A stretch of DNA of 64,000 bases, from positions 62,001-126,000 of the forward strand of contig NZ_RAPK01000007.1 of the NCBI RefSeq assembly GCF_003610495.1, read 5' to 3'. Each line of letters opens with the position of its first letter. Positions within the stretch are counted from its first letter, which is position 1. This DNA is from Sinobaca qinghaiensis. Its GTDB lineage: Bacteria > Bacillota > Bacilli > Bacillales > Marinococcaceae. Shown here one piece after another: positions 32,744 through 42,085 of the stretch. The position numbers were made by a program, and so were the translations under genes. The notes under the pieces were generated by a model. It saw only the letters and a list, made by a program, of their open reading frames with translations, was not told the origin of the DNA and made no database searches.

Positions 32744-35482
32744 TTAGTTATCGCGCGCTGCTTCTGTTTTCGCAAGGTTGTTGCGAAGAACCATCTGCAG
32801 GATACCGCCGTGGCGGTAATAGTCCATTTCGATTTCACTATCAAAGCGGGCGATGACCTGGAATGTTGTTACTTTTCCATCTTCATCTGTAGCCACTACT
32901 TCGATCACATCACGTGGACGCACGTTGTTGGTTACTTTTACATCAAATGCTTCTTTACCAGTCAGACCAAGTGATTCCGGGCTGTCTCCGTCTTTAAACT
33001 GAAGCGGAAGAACTCCCATTAACACGAGGTTACTGCGGTGGATACGCTCAAAGCTCTGGGCAAGAACTGTTTTAATTCCTAGAAGGTTGGTACCTTTTGC
33101 AGCCCAGTCTCTGGAGCTTCCCATGCCGTAGTCATTTCCGGCAATAACCATAAGATCTGTTTTGTCATCCTTGTACTTCATGGCAGCGTCATAGATAGCC
33201 ATCGTTTCGCCGTTTGGCCAGTATGTCGTATAGCCGCCTTCTGTACCAGGAGCAAGCTGGTTCTTAATACGGATATTGGCGAATGTACCTCTCATCATTA
33301 CTTCGTGGTTACCGCGGCGGGAACCATACGAGTTAAATTGAGCAGGAGACAGGCCTTTTTCGATCAGGTAACGACCGGCCGGGCTGTTTTTCGCAATAGC
33401 GCCTGCTGGTGAAATGTGGTCTGTTGTTACACTGTCGCCGAATTTCCCGATAACACGAAGGCTGTTAAGCGGCTTAATGTCTTCCGGATCTTTCGCCATG
33501 TCTACGAAGAATGGAGGATTCTGAATGTAAGTGGATTCCTCATCAAAGTCGTAAAGAGCAGCATTTTCATCAGACTGGAGATCATTCCAGCGTTCGTTGT
33601 TTGTGAACACATTTTCGTATTCTTCTTTAAAGAGCTTCGGAGATACGTTATTGTGAACCGTGTTCTTGATTTCTTCAGTCGTAGGCCACAGCTCTTCAAA
33701 GTAGATGTCGTTTCCGTCTTTGTCTTTACCAAAGCTGTCCTTGTAGAAATCAAAGTTTACATTTCCGGCAAGTGCATAGGCGACAACAAGCGGTGGAGAA
33801 GCAAGATAGTTCGCCTTAACAAGCGGGTGGATACGTCCTTCGAAGTTTCTGTTTCCGCTTAGTACAGAGGAAACCAGAACATCGTTATCTGCAATCGCTT
33901 CTTCCACTTCAATTGGAAGCGGACCGCTGTTACCGATACATGTTGTACAGCCGTAGCCGACAAGGTTGAAGCCAAGCTGGTCAAGATAAGGCATAAGACC
34001 CGCATCTTCTAGATAGCGTGTTACAACTTTTGAACCTGGTGCAAGCGATGTCTTCACGTATTCCGGTACTTCGAGTCCGCGTTCGATCGCTTTCTTTGCA
34101 AGCAGGCCGGCACCAATCATAACGTAAGGGTTGGACGTGTTCGTACAGCTGGTAATCGCTGCAATCGTCACAGCACCTGTGCTTAATGTAGTTGTTTTGC
34201 CGCTTGGGTGTTTTACTTCTACTTCTTTTTCTACATCTTCAGGAGCCAGGCCGAATCCCTGGTTGCCGGCTGGAGCTGTAAGTGCTTCATTGAATTTCTT
34301 TTTCATGTCCGTCAGCTCGATAAGGTCCTGGGGACGTTTCGGGCCGGAAAGACTTGGAAGAATTTCTTCAAGCTTTACTTCAAGAACTCTTGTAAAGTTC
34401 GGCTCTTCGCTGCCGTCTTCGTAGAAAAGATGGTTAGCCTGGCAGTAGTCCTTTACAAGCTGAATGTGGTCTTCATCACGGCCGGTAAGGCGCAGATAGT
34501 TCAGCGACTCTTCATCTACCGGGAAGAAACCACATGTGGCGCCATACTCTGGAGCCATGTTGGAGATTGTCGCACGGTCTGCAAGAGGCATTTCCTTCAG
34601 GCCTGGACCGTAGAATTCCACGAACTTGCCGACAACGTTTGTTTCACGAAGCACCTGTGTTACTTTAAGCGCAAGGTCGGTGGCTGTAGCGCCGTTAGGA
34701 AGGGCTCCTGTCAGCTTTACACCGACTACTTCCGGTGCAGGGAAATAAGAAGGCTGCTGAAGCATTCCTGCTTCTGCCTCAATACCGCCTACGCCCCAGC
34801 CGAGAACGCCTAGTCCGTTGATCATTGTTGTATGGGAATCCGTTCCAACCAAAGTGTCCGGGAACGTTTCAATTTCGCCGTTCTCCGATTCTTTAGCGTG
34901 TACTACGGACGCAAGATACTCCAGGTTAACCTGGTGAACGATACCCGTAGCGGGCGGTACAGCACTGTAGTTGTCAAATGCTTTCGTAGCCCAGCTGAGC
35001 AGTTTATATCTTTCTTCATTTCTTTCAAATTCAAGGTCCATATTGCGGCGGAGGGAATCTTCCGCGCCAAAGCGGTCTACCTGAACAGAGTGGTCAACTA
35101 CAAGGTCAACCGGAATCGCCGGATTAATTTCCTGCGGGTCTCCCCCGATGTCTGCCATTGCTTTACGAAGCGACGCAAGGTCAACAACGGCAGGTACGCC
35201 GGTGAAGTCCTGAAGAATAACACGGGAAGGCTTAAATGGTACGTCCTCCTCGTTGTTATTTTTCGTGCCCCATTTAGCAAGGCTCTCTACGTGTTCTTTC
35301 TTGATTACTTTTCCATCCAGCTGTCTTAGAACAGACTCAAGCAGTACGCGGATAGAATAAGGCAGCTTAGCTACATTACCTACTCCAGCGTCCTCAATAG
35401 CTTTTAAATCATAATAATGATATGACTTGCCGCTCGATGAGAACGTTTTGCGTGCATTGAACAAATCGTGGTTTTCACTCAT
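32744..35482 (-). CDS. acnA: Aconitate hydratase (aconitase A)
   Basis: This enzyme isomerises citrate and isocitrate in the TCA cycle and, in Bacillus, also binds iron-responsive RNA. The [4Fe-4S] ligands are visible in SCTNTSNP (near residue 447) and in [12 protein letters not shown] (near 519); DHISPAG and [13 protein letters not shown] are also present. I place the start at ATG 35482 (GGAGG nine bases upstream) rather than the ATG at 35491 that overlaps the binding site. 912 residues is normal. Confidence 0.97.
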   Translation of the reverse strand: MSENHDLFNARKTFSSSGKSYHYYDLKAIEDAGVGNVAKLPYSIRVLLESVLRQLDGKVIKKEHVESLAKWGTKNNNEEDVPFKPSRVILQDFTGVPAVVDLASLRKAMADIGGDPQEINPAIPVDLVVDHSVQVDRFGAEDSLRRNMDLEFERNEERYKLLSWATKAFDNYSAVPPATGIVHQVNLEYLASVVHAKESENGEIETFPDTLVGTDSHTTMINGLGVLGWGVGGIEAEAGMLQQPSYFPAPEVVGVKLTGALPNGATATDLALKVTQVLRETNVVGKFVEFYGPGLKEMPLADRATISNMAPEYGATCGFFPVDEESLNYLRLTGRDEDHIQLVKDYCQANHLFYEDGSEEPNFTRVLEVKLEEILPSLSGPKRPQDLIELTDMKKKFNEALTAPAGNQGFGLAPEDVEKEVEVKHPSGKTTTLSTGAVTIAAITSCTNTSNPYVMIGAGLLAKKAIERGLEVPEYVKTSLAPGSKVVTRYLEDAGLMPYLDQLGFNLVGYGCTTCIGNSGPLPIEVEEAIADNDVLVSSVLSGNRNFEGRIHPLVKANYLASPPLVVAYALAGNVNFDFYKDSFGKDKDGNDIYFEELWPTTEEIKNTVHNNVSPKLFKEEYENVFTNNERWNDLQSDENAALYDFDEESTYIQNPPFFVDMAKDPEDIKPLNSLRVIGKFGDSVTTDHISPAGAIAKNSPAGRYLIEKGLSPAQFNSYGSRRGNHEVMMRGTFANIRIKNQLAPGTEGGYTTYWPNGETMAIYDAAMKYKDDKTDLMVIAGNDYGMGSSRDWAAKGTNLLGIKTVLAQSFERIHRSNLVLMGVLPLQFKDGDSPESLGLTGKEAFDVKVTNNVRPRDVIEVVATDEDGKVTTFQVIARFDSEIEMDYYRHGGILQMVLRNNLAKTEAARDN

Positions 35483-35506
35483 ATGTAGCATCCTCCTTTT
35501 AGTTGT

Positions 35507-35535
35507 ATCATATAACAGACGGTGTTAAATGTCGA
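35507..35535 (-). promoter_or_regulatory. Sigma-A promoter of acnA
   Basis: TCGACA (35530-35535) and TATGAT (35507-35512) on the minus strand with a 17-base spacer; the resulting leader would be about 20 bases. Confidence 0.55.
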
Positions 35536-35680
35536 AAAAAATATCCCATTCTCGGATTCTGTAACCTGGCTTTAGTCGATATGCCATTTCCGTCCACCCC
35601 TTTAGAATAGCAAAATTCCGGACAAATATAAATGGCTTTCCGAAAAAATTAATCCGGTTACACTTAACGGTACCCGTTTT

Positions 35681-37084
35681 CTAAACGTCTAACCCTTCTT
35701 TTTCCAGTTCCATCAGGAAGGCGGTGATTTCGGTAATGTCGGCATCCTTCAGGGTGCGCATATCAAACAGAAGCTGCTCTTTATGCACCCGGGCAATAAC
35801 CGGTCGTCCCTGCTTCATCCGCAGAGCCCGTGCTGCCTGCTCTGCTGTTATAGTCACTGTATTAAGACGAACAACCATCGTTGGAAGCATCACTTCCGGC
35901 ATCGTCCCGCCCCCCACTTTGGAAAAATCATCCGCTTTGCTGAGCGTCCATTCCTGAAGCCGGCATTCCGTTAAAAATAAATCTGCCTTTGCCTCAAGCT
36001 CTTCTTTTTCCATCAGCAGCATGTGCACGGCAGGAATATCCTCCGTCCCTGTTCCGCCGGGAAGATAGGCCTTGATGGTTGCTTCAAGTGCGGCCAGCGT
36101 CATTTTATCGCAGCGGAGCACCCGGGCAAGCTGATGTTTTTTCAGACGGTCGATTAAATCTTTCCGCCCGGCAATAATACCCGCCTGCGGTCCGCCGAGC
36201 AGCTTATCGCCGGAGAAGGATACGAGATCAGCCCCTGCTTCGAGTGCTTCTTTTACGGTCGGCTCCTCGCCTATTCCATGAATACGGAAATCATATAACG
36301 CCCCGCTTCCAAGATCTTCGTAAACGAGCACACCGCGGCTTTTCCCTATCCGGCTTATCTCTTTTGTAGAAACGCTGCTTGTGAACCCCTGCATCTTAAA
36401 ATTGCTCGTATGCACTTTCATCAGCATGGCCGTCTGCTCGTTTACCGCATCCTCGTAGTCATACGGGTGGGTTTTATTTGTGGTGCCCACTTCTTTAAGC
36501 ACTGCACCGCTTTCTTCCATTATAGATGAAACCCGGAACGACCCGCCGATTTCTACGAGCTCTCCCCGGGATACTATAACCTCTTTTTCCGCCGTCAGGG
36601 CACGAAGCACCAGATATACGGCAGCTGCGTTGTTATTTACCGCCATGGCTGCTTCCGCTCCGGTCACTTCGCAGAGAAGGTCTTCGAGAATATCGTGCCT
36701 CGATCCGCGGCTCCCCGCTTCCACGTTATATTCCAGATTGGAGTATCCGGAAGCGGCCTCAACAACTTTTTTTACAGCGTCCGGGCCTAAAGGGGCACGC
36801 CCAAGGTTCGTATGGAGAATCGTTCCCGTCGCGTTAATAACGCTGTGCAGCCGCTCCGAAAAAAAGCGCCGAACCTGCTGCCCGGCGTGTTCAATAATGA
36901 TTTCTTCAGCTTTTTTCTTTGATTCGAGCGCCATTCCGTCCAGTACGGCGCGGCGGAGGTTATCCGTTTCGGCCCGGACAATATTTGTTACAGTCCGTTC
37001 GTCGTTTGTTTCATCTATTAGAAGACGTATTTGTTCATCCTGAAGCACGGCATGAACGGAAGGAATATTTCTTGCATCCGGCAT
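35681..37084 (-). CDS. selA: L-seryl-tRNA(Sec) selenium transferase
   Basis: SelA converts Ser-tRNA(Sec) to Sec-tRNA(Sec) using selenophosphate and PLP. The 467 residues show the N-terminal tRNA-binding region (IPSVHAVLQDEQIRLLID), INATGTILHTNLGRAPL, and the PLP lysine in SFSGDKLLGGPQAGI (near 295). It follows the SelW-like selenoprotein gene by 18 bases on the same strand, and selD is divergent, so the Sec synthesis genes form one locus. Confidence 0.97.
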   Translation of the reverse strand: MPDARNIPSVHAVLQDEQIRLLIDETNDERTVTNIVRAETDNLRRAVLDGMALESKKKAEEIIIEHAGQQVRRFFSERLHSVINATGTILHTNLGRAPLGPDAVKKVVEAASGYSNLEYNVEAGSRGSRHDILEDLLCEVTGAEAAMAVNNNAAAVYLVLRALTAEKEVIVSRGELVEIGGSFRVSSIMEESGAVLKEVGTTNKTHPYDYEDAVNEQTAMLMKVHTSNFKMQGFTSSVSTKEISRIGKSRGVLVYEDLGSGALYDFRIHGIGEEPTVKEALEAGADLVSFSGDKLLGGPQAGIIAGRKDLIDRLKKHQLARVLRCDKMTLAALEATIKAYLPGGTGTEDIPAVHMLLMEKEELEAKADLFLTECRLQEWTLSKADDFSKVGGGTMPEVMLPTMVVRLNTVTITAEQAARALRMKQGRPVIARVHKEQLLFDMRTLKDADITEITAFLMELEKEGLDV

Positions 37085-37102
37085 GATAGTGACCCCTTTA
37101 AT

Positions 37103-37342
37103 TTATGAGGGCCCATAGCCTCTCAGTTTTTCGATTAACTGCTCTTCGTTTGGAAATTTCCGCGTTTCTTTCTTGGAATGCACTTTTTCGTCATTTACGT
37201 ATACTTCAAACACACCGCCGGAGGACGTGACCAGCTGTACTTCTTTAATGGCTCCTCCATAGGCTTTATATATGGCGTCCGTGAGACTCACGGCCTTTGG
37301 GGAAAAGTTTCACTGCATACAGAATTCGATCATAATTTTCAT
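37103..37342 (-). CDS. SelW/Rdx-type selenoprotein with CxxU motif
   Basis: From ATG 37342 (AAGGAG upstream) the protein reads MKIMIEFCMQ-U-NFSPKA and then the open part to TGA... stop at 37103: 79 residues. Sec is codon 11 (TGA at 37310-37312) and gives C-M-Q-U, the CxxU redox motif of the Rdx family (SelW, SelT, SelH, SelV). The later strand GGVFEVYVNDEKVHSKKETR fits the thioredoxin-like Rdx fold. A CCGTGA/TCACGG hairpin with GTC in its loop starts about 15 bases after the UGA. Without Sec decoding only the last 62 codons would be annotated. It is in one operon with selA. Confidence 0.93.
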
Positions 37343-37390
37343 CGGAGACCCACTCCTTTGCTTTTATCTATTATTATTGTAGTGTATGGT

Positions 37391-37420
37391 TTGTGTTCTC
37401 GCAAATAGAGCGCTTATACT
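37391..37420 (+). promoter_or_regulatory. Sigma-A promoter of selD
   Basis: TTGTGT (37391-37396) and TATACT (37415-37420), 18-base spacer, 30 bases before the selD start. Confidence 0.55.
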
Positions 37421-37449
37421 GATAAAGTAGAAAAAAGGAGGGTTCAAGA

Positions 37450-38502
37450 ATGAATAAAGAAGAAGAAATCCGCCTGACGACGCTTTCCTCGAAAGCTGGT
37501 TGAGGCTGCAAAATAGGTCCTGAGGACCTGGCGCAAGTATTGCGTCATATACCAAAAACCGCCCCTGATCCTGCTCTTCTCGTTGGAACTGACACATCAG
37601 ATGATGGAGGAGTCTACAAGTTGACCGATGACATTGCTCTCGTCCAGTCTGTTGACTACTTCACACCGATCGTCGATGATCCTTACGAGTTCGGACAAAT
37701 CGCTGCCGCAAACGCCCTGAGCGATATTTATGCAATGGGAGGCACGCCGAAGACAGTGCTGAATATTGTTGGCTTCCCTATCAAAAAACTGCCTGATCAT
37801 GTACTTGCAGGCATTATGAAAGGGGCTGCCGATAAAGTCAGAGAGTCCGGCGCTACAATAGTCGGCGGGCACTCAATTGATGACGACGAGCCTAAATTCG
37901 GTCTTGCCGCTACCGGTATTGTGCACCCGGAGAAATTCTGGGCAAACAAAGGCGCGAAGCCCGGTGATGTTCTTGTGCTCACCAAACCGCTTGGCGTCGG
38001 CATTATGACGACCGGTATTAAAAGACAGGCCGTTACAAAGGAACAGGAAGCAGCAGTGACGAAAGTTATGGCATCTTTAAACAAAGAAGCCGCTGAAGCA
38101 CTGCATGCCTATGATCCCTGCGCCGTCACGGATGTTACCGGATTCGGTCTGCTCGGCCACTCTTATGAGATGGCATCCGCAAGCGAAGTGACGTTCCGTT
38201 TTCATTCGAACGACATCCCGCTTCTGGAAGGAACTTACGAACTGGCGGAAAAAGGCATTATCCCCGGCGGTTCCAAATCCAATGAATCCTATCTGCTCGA
38301 TCATATACACCGCGCAGATGGCATTACAGCCGTTACGCAGCAGATTCTTTGTGACTCGATCACTTCAGGAGGCCTGCTTGCTGCCCTTTCCCCGGAACAG
38401 GCAGAAAGCTATGTGAAAGACCTTCATGCAGCCGGTATTATGGAAGCAGCCATTATTGGTGAAGTAGAAGAAAAATCCGATTACTACCTGGAAATTGATT
38501 AA
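37450..38502 (+). CDS. selD: Selenide, water dikinase SelD, itself a selenoprotein (Sec at residue 18)
   Basis: SelD makes selenophosphate from selenide and ATP. ATG 37450 follows AAAGGAGGG. The frame reads MNKEEEIRLTTLSSKAG, TGA (37501-37503), GCKIGPEDLAQVLRH and on to TAA at 38502, 350 residues. The active-site Cys/Sec plus the adjacent Cys and Lys (U-G-C-K) are the family motif; the AIR-synthase-like core contains ADKVRESGATIVGGHSIDD. An AGGTCC/GGACCT hairpin starts 13 bases after the UGA. Sec-containing SelD is known in several bacteria. Conventional calling would start at 37540 and lose the active site. Confidence 0.97.
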
Positions 38503-38504
38503 TA

Positions 38505-38547
38505 CAAAAAACGCAGGCCGTTATCTAACGGTCTGCGTCTTTTTATC
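38505..38547. terminator. Bidirectional terminator between selD and phnC
   Basis: ACGCAG-GCCGTT-ATCT-AACGG-TCTGCGT hairpin with A-run before and TTTTT after. Confidence 0.9.
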
Positions 38548-39294
38548 TGCCATCATATTTTTTCCATAAATTCGTTCAATTACAGTATCATTCAGCCGGC
38601 TGGGAGGGCCGTCATACACGACCTCTCCTTCAGACAGTCCAATAATCCGGTCAGAATACATTTTAGCAAGATCAATGTCATGCACGTTAATCATCGTGAC
38701 CAGATTGTTTCGCTTATGCACTTCTTCTATGAGAGAAAAAATAGAGCGTGAGGTGCCGGGGTCGAGACTGGCCACCGGTTCATCTCCTAAAAATACGTCA
38801 GGATCCTGAATCAGGGCACGCGCCACTCCGACACGCTGCTTCTGGCCGCCGCTCAGCTGTTCAATTTTGCGGTCTTCCATGCCTTGCAGGCCGACCTGCT
38901 CAATCACAACAGCCGCCTGTTTTTTTTCAGCCGCCGAGAAAAAGCCGCCCAGGTTTGACCAGGGATCTTTTTTTCCAAATAAGCCGGACAGCACATTTTG
39001 TTTTACCGTAAGCCTTGGAATAAGATGAAAATGCTGAAAGATCATTCCGGCACGGCTGCGCCACTGCCGCTGCTCCCGGCGTGAAAAGCCGGCAAGGGAT
39101 TTCCCGTCAATCAGGACGTCTCCCCCTGTAGCAGGCTGAAGCGCATTAATCGTCCGGATCATCGTTGATTTCCCGGCGCCGCTTGGTCCGAGCACGCTGA
39201 CAAATTCTCCGCGCTCTAAAGAGAGATTCAGCTTTTTAAGTGCGGGCTCCCCGCTTTTATCGTATTGAACAGAAACATCTTTTAATTCAATCAT
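38521..39294 (-). CDS. phnC: Phosphonate-type ABC transporter ATP-binding protein
   Basis: The protein is an ABC ATPase: GPSGAGKSTMIR (Walker A), LSGGQKQRVGVARAL (signature), FLGDEPVASLDP (Walker B), with the PhnC-type spacing. I start it at ATG 39294 (AGGAG nine bases upstream), 257 residues. It powers import by the PhnE permease encoded just upstream. It converges with selD, separated by a terminator. Confidence 0.93.
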   Translation of the reverse strand: MIELKDVSVQYDKSGEPALKKLNLSLERGEFVSVLGPSGAGKSTMIRTINALQPATGGDVLIDGKSLAGFSRREQRQWRSRAGMIFQHFHLIPRLTVKQNVLSGLFGKKDPWSNLGGFFSAAEKKQAAVVIEQVGLQGMEDRKIEQLSGGQKQRVGVARALIQDPDVFLGDEPVASLDPGTSRSIFSLIEEVHKRNNLVTMINVHDIDLAKMYSDRIIGLSEGEVVYDGPPSRLNDTVIERIYGKNMMADKKTQTVR

Positions 39295-39310
39295 GCTGAT
39301 CATCTCCTCT

Positions 39311-40072
39311 CTAAATTACGCGTTTACGAACAAAGGCACCAAACAGGTCAACCAGGATAACCATAGCCATGATGCATAACACTTCCACTCCGACGGCCGG
39401 GTAATTAAAGCTTTCAAAATCATTAATCAGGCGCTGGCCGATCCCGCCGCCTCCGATAAAACCGAGGACGAGCGAGGTGCGGATAGCGACTTCAAAACGG
39501 TAAAAATACTGTGATAGAATATTGGGCCAGATCTGCGGGATAATCGCAAACAGGTTGCCGACTTTCCTTGTTGATCCGACTGATTCCATTGCTTCCTGCG
39601 GTCCTCTATCCGAGGCCTCAATCAGCTCCGAAATTAACTTTCCGAGCACGCCGATATTATGAAGAAAGATAGCAAAGACGGCCGGGAACGGTCCCAGTCC
39701 CAATACAACGACAAAAATAAGGCCGAATACGATTTCCGGCACGGAACGAAGACCGGAAAGAAAAAAGCGGTTAATATAATATAACAATGGATTGCTGCTT
39801 GTATTTTTTGCGGAAGCGAATGCCAGCGGCAGGGCCACCAGCAGAGCAAAAAATGTACCTAAAAAAGCAATCGCCAGCGTGACGAGCATAGGATCAAACA
39901 AGGACGGGAGAATGCTCCAGTCCAATGGAAGAAAACGGTCGCCGATAAAAGAAAATGCCTTACTGAAGTTCGCAAAGTTTTCCCATTCGAATTCTGTTTT
40001 TCCCATCGCCCACCACGTGGCAATAATTAAAATGACAGTGTAGATAATCAGCCTTTTTCGAAACCAAATCAT
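39311..40072 (-). CDS. phnE: Phosphonate-type ABC transporter permease
   Basis: The 253-residue protein has about six membrane helices and the inner-membrane permease EAA-like loop (SDRGPQEAMESVGSTRKVGN). It pairs with the PhnC- and PhnD-like proteins. Only one permease gene is present; phosphonate systems often have one (PhnE) or two. AAGGGG precedes ATG 40072. The gene lies 33 bases after phnD and 16 before phnC, so the three form one operon. Confidence 0.92.
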   Translation of the reverse strand: MIWFRKRLIIYTVILIIATWWAMGKTEFEWENFANFSKAFSFIGDRFLPLDWSILPSLFDPMLVTLAIAFLGTFFALLVALPLAFASAKNTSSNPLLYYINRFFLSGLRSVPEIVFGLIFVVVLGLGPFPAVFAIFLHNIGVLGKLISELIEASDRGPQEAMESVGSTRKVGNLFAIIPQIWPNILSQYFYRFEVAIRTSLVLGFIGGGGIGQRLINDFESFNYPAVGVEVLCIMAMVILVDLFGAFVRKRVI

Positions 40073-40105
40073 TTAACGAACCCCTTTTTCTCTAAAGCAG
40101 ACGTG

Positions 40106-41026
40106 CTAGTCCTCAATCGCATCCATATTCAGCATGCCAAAGTCTTCGGCTGCCTGCGTAATGGACTCGTAGTTGCTGTGGTCGGTTTCTACAAAAGAAG
40201 AAGCGCCGCCGAACACATTGAGTATTTCCTCGTCTTCAATATTTATGAAAGCTTCCTGGATGTCTGCTTTTAACTCATCATCCATATCCTCCGGCACGGC
40301 CCAAGGATACTGATACAATTGATCTGATTCCCAAATGGTGCGGATTTGGCTTTCATCAATAGCGCCTTCCTCCACCAGTTCGTTGTAGATGGCGCTGTCG
40401 ATAGCACCGGCGTCAACGTCCTGCGACTGAACGACCTGAGCCGTCACATCGTGGGATCCCGTATAACGCACAGAAGCAAATTCATTTTCCTGTTCTGACT
40501 CAAACGCTCCGCGTTCTCTAAGCTCCAGGCCGGGAATAAGCGACCCGGACGTAGAGGAAATGCTGCCAAAAGCAAAATCAACTTCCCCGCTGTCTTCGAG
40601 CATCTCATCTAAAGTTTCCCAGGGCTGGTCCACGTGTGTAATAATGTAGGAATAATAGTACGGCTCTCCATCAATTTCCTGAGTTAATATCGCTTCCGCT
40701 CCGCTTTCTTCATGAGCGATTACGTAGGTAAGCGGCCCTAAATAGGCAAGATCAAGCTCACCGTAGTTTAATGCTTCCACCACGGCGTTGTAGTTTGGGT
40801 AGGTTTCTACTGAAACTTCCTGATCGAGGCTTTCATTTAAGGTGTCTTCCAGGCTTTGCACGCCGCTTTCCATTTCACCTGATGACTGTGCCGGGATAAC
40901 CGCTACTTCAAGCGTATCCTGAGTTTCTCCGCCTTCTCCGCCTCCCTGTGATTCTTCTTCTCCGCCGCCGCACGCGCCAAGTACGAGTACGCTTCCTGCG
41001 GATACTGCTGTCAGCCATTTTTTCAT
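40106..41026 (-). CDS. phnD: Phosphonate/phosphite-type substrate-binding lipoprotein
   Basis: From ATG 41026 (GGGGGAG upstream) the 306-residue precursor has a signal peptide with lipobox (SVLVLGACGGGEE), a Gly/Glu-rich linker and a PhnD-type binding fold (DLAYLGPLTYVIAHEESGAE, then FGSISSTSGSLIPG with the anion-binding Ser/Thr run). It is very acidic. The ligand could be a phosphonate, phosphite or another oxyanion. The gene lies between selD and selB with a divergent lysR-type regulator, so a selenium oxyanion is a speculative alternative. Confidence 0.9.
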   Translation of the reverse strand: MKKWLTAVSAGSVLVLGACGGGEEESQGGGEGGETQDTLEVAVIPAQSSGEMESGVQSLEDTLNESLDQEVSVETYPNYNAVVEALNYGELDLAYLGPLTYVIAHEESGAEAILTQEIDGEPYYYSYIITHVDQPWETLDEMLEDSGEVDFAFGSISSTSGSLIPGLELRERGAFESEQENEFASVRYTGSHDVTAQVVQSQDVDAGAIDSAIYNELVEEGAIDESQIRTIWESDQLYQYPWAVPEDMDDELKADIQEAFINIEDEEILNVFGGASSFVETDHSNYESITQAAEDFGMLNMDAIED

Positions 41027-41150
41027 TTTCTTTTCTCCCCCATTTTCCAATATGTAATAAGAATTATGCAGATTTCGAATGTGATTGCGTTAATAAGCTA
41101 TCATTGATTATGATAAAAGTAAAGACAAACGCCCCTATGGAGGATGCCCT

Positions 41151-42041
41151 ATGAATGAAAAATGGCTTCACGTATTTGTCGTTCTCGCAAGAGCGCGCAG
41201 TTTTTCTCTTGCTGCCCGCGAGCTCGATATATCCCAGTCTACCGTAACAAAGTATTTACAGCACTTAGAACGCGAGCTTCATGTATTATTAATAGAACGA
41301 AAAACCCTCACCCTTACAGATGAGGGAGAGGCTTTATACGCTCAGGCCGGACAGTGGCTTCAGGACTGGGCCAGGCTCCGCAGCCAGTTTAACAAGAACA
41401 GCTCGCCTTATACCGAGACGTTAAAACTTGGAGCCAGCACAACGCCCGGCACCTATTTCCTGCCGGGGCTCTGCGCGAGCTGTCATGAGCAGTTTCCACG
41501 GACTAAATTTTACCTCCAGGTGGATGACTCCAGCACGATCACCGATCTGCTTCTGCAGCGGGAGGTGGATGCCGCAATTATCGGTCAGGCCTTTCATCAC
41601 CCGGAAGTTCATACGGTTCCTCTCTGGAAGGATCATCTGGTCCTTATCGGACCGCCGGATGCTTCCCCCGGACCGGCAGAATCTTTTGCCGATATCAGCT
41701 GCCAGCCATTTATTAAGCGGAAAAAAGGCTCCGGTACCTATCTGGCTGCGGAACAGAGTCTGCAGCAGTGGGGCGGGTCCCTGCTTGACCTGGAAACAGC
41801 CGCTGTCGTGCCAAACACAGAAAGCGTGCTTTCGCTCGTTCAGGCAGGGATAGGCTATGGGATTATTTCCGAATACGCCCTGGCTTCTGCTGTATCCAGA
41901 GGCTGTGTGAATAAAGGCCGCCTTCCCGGATTCCGCCACCTCCATCTGTCTATGCTCACTGAACGTGCAGAGGAGCCGATGATTCATGCTTTTTCTGAGC
42001 TCGCCCGTACCTTTCAGGCACCGGTTATTTCATCACAATAG
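41151..42041 (+). CDS. LysR-type transcriptional regulator
   Basis: The 296-residue protein has the LysR winged helix at the N-terminus (FSLAARELDISQSTVTKYLQ, then LERELHVLLIERKTLTLTDEG) and a periplasmic-binding-like effector domain. GGAGG precedes ATG 41151. It is divergent from phnD with a 124-base shared region, the usual layout for LysR control of a neighbouring transporter operon. The effector is unknown. Confidence 0.93.
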   Translation: MNEKWLHVFVVLARARSFSLAARELDISQSTVTKYLQHLERELHVLLIERKTLTLTDEGEALYAQAGQWLQDWARLRSQFNKNSSPYTETLKLGASTTPGTYFLPGLCASCHEQFPRTKFYLQVDDSSTITDLLLQREVDAAIIGQAFHHPEVHTVPLWKDHLVLIGPPDASPGPAESFADISCQPFIKRKKGSGTYLAAEQSLQQWGGSLLDLETAAVVPNTESVLSLVQAGIGYGIISEYALASAVSRGCVNKGRLPGFRHLHLSMLTERAEEPMIHAFSELARTFQAPVISSQ

Positions 42042-42049
42042 GCAGAAGA

Positions 42050-42085
42050 AAAGACAGTTCCTAAACGGAGCTGTCTTTCTCTTTG
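42050..42085. terminator. Bidirectional terminator
   Basis: AAAGACAG...CTGTCTTT hairpin between the convergent lysR-type and glycosyltransferase genes. Confidence 0.85.

Noticed and set aside
35525-35587. 20-codon frame with a binding site upstream of acnA
   Set aside because: It overlaps the predicted acnA promoter, so it would not be on the acnA transcript, and nothing else supports it.
36480-37043. 187-codon frame opposite selA
   Set aside because: Antisense shadow of a well-supported gene; no ribosome binding site and biased composition.
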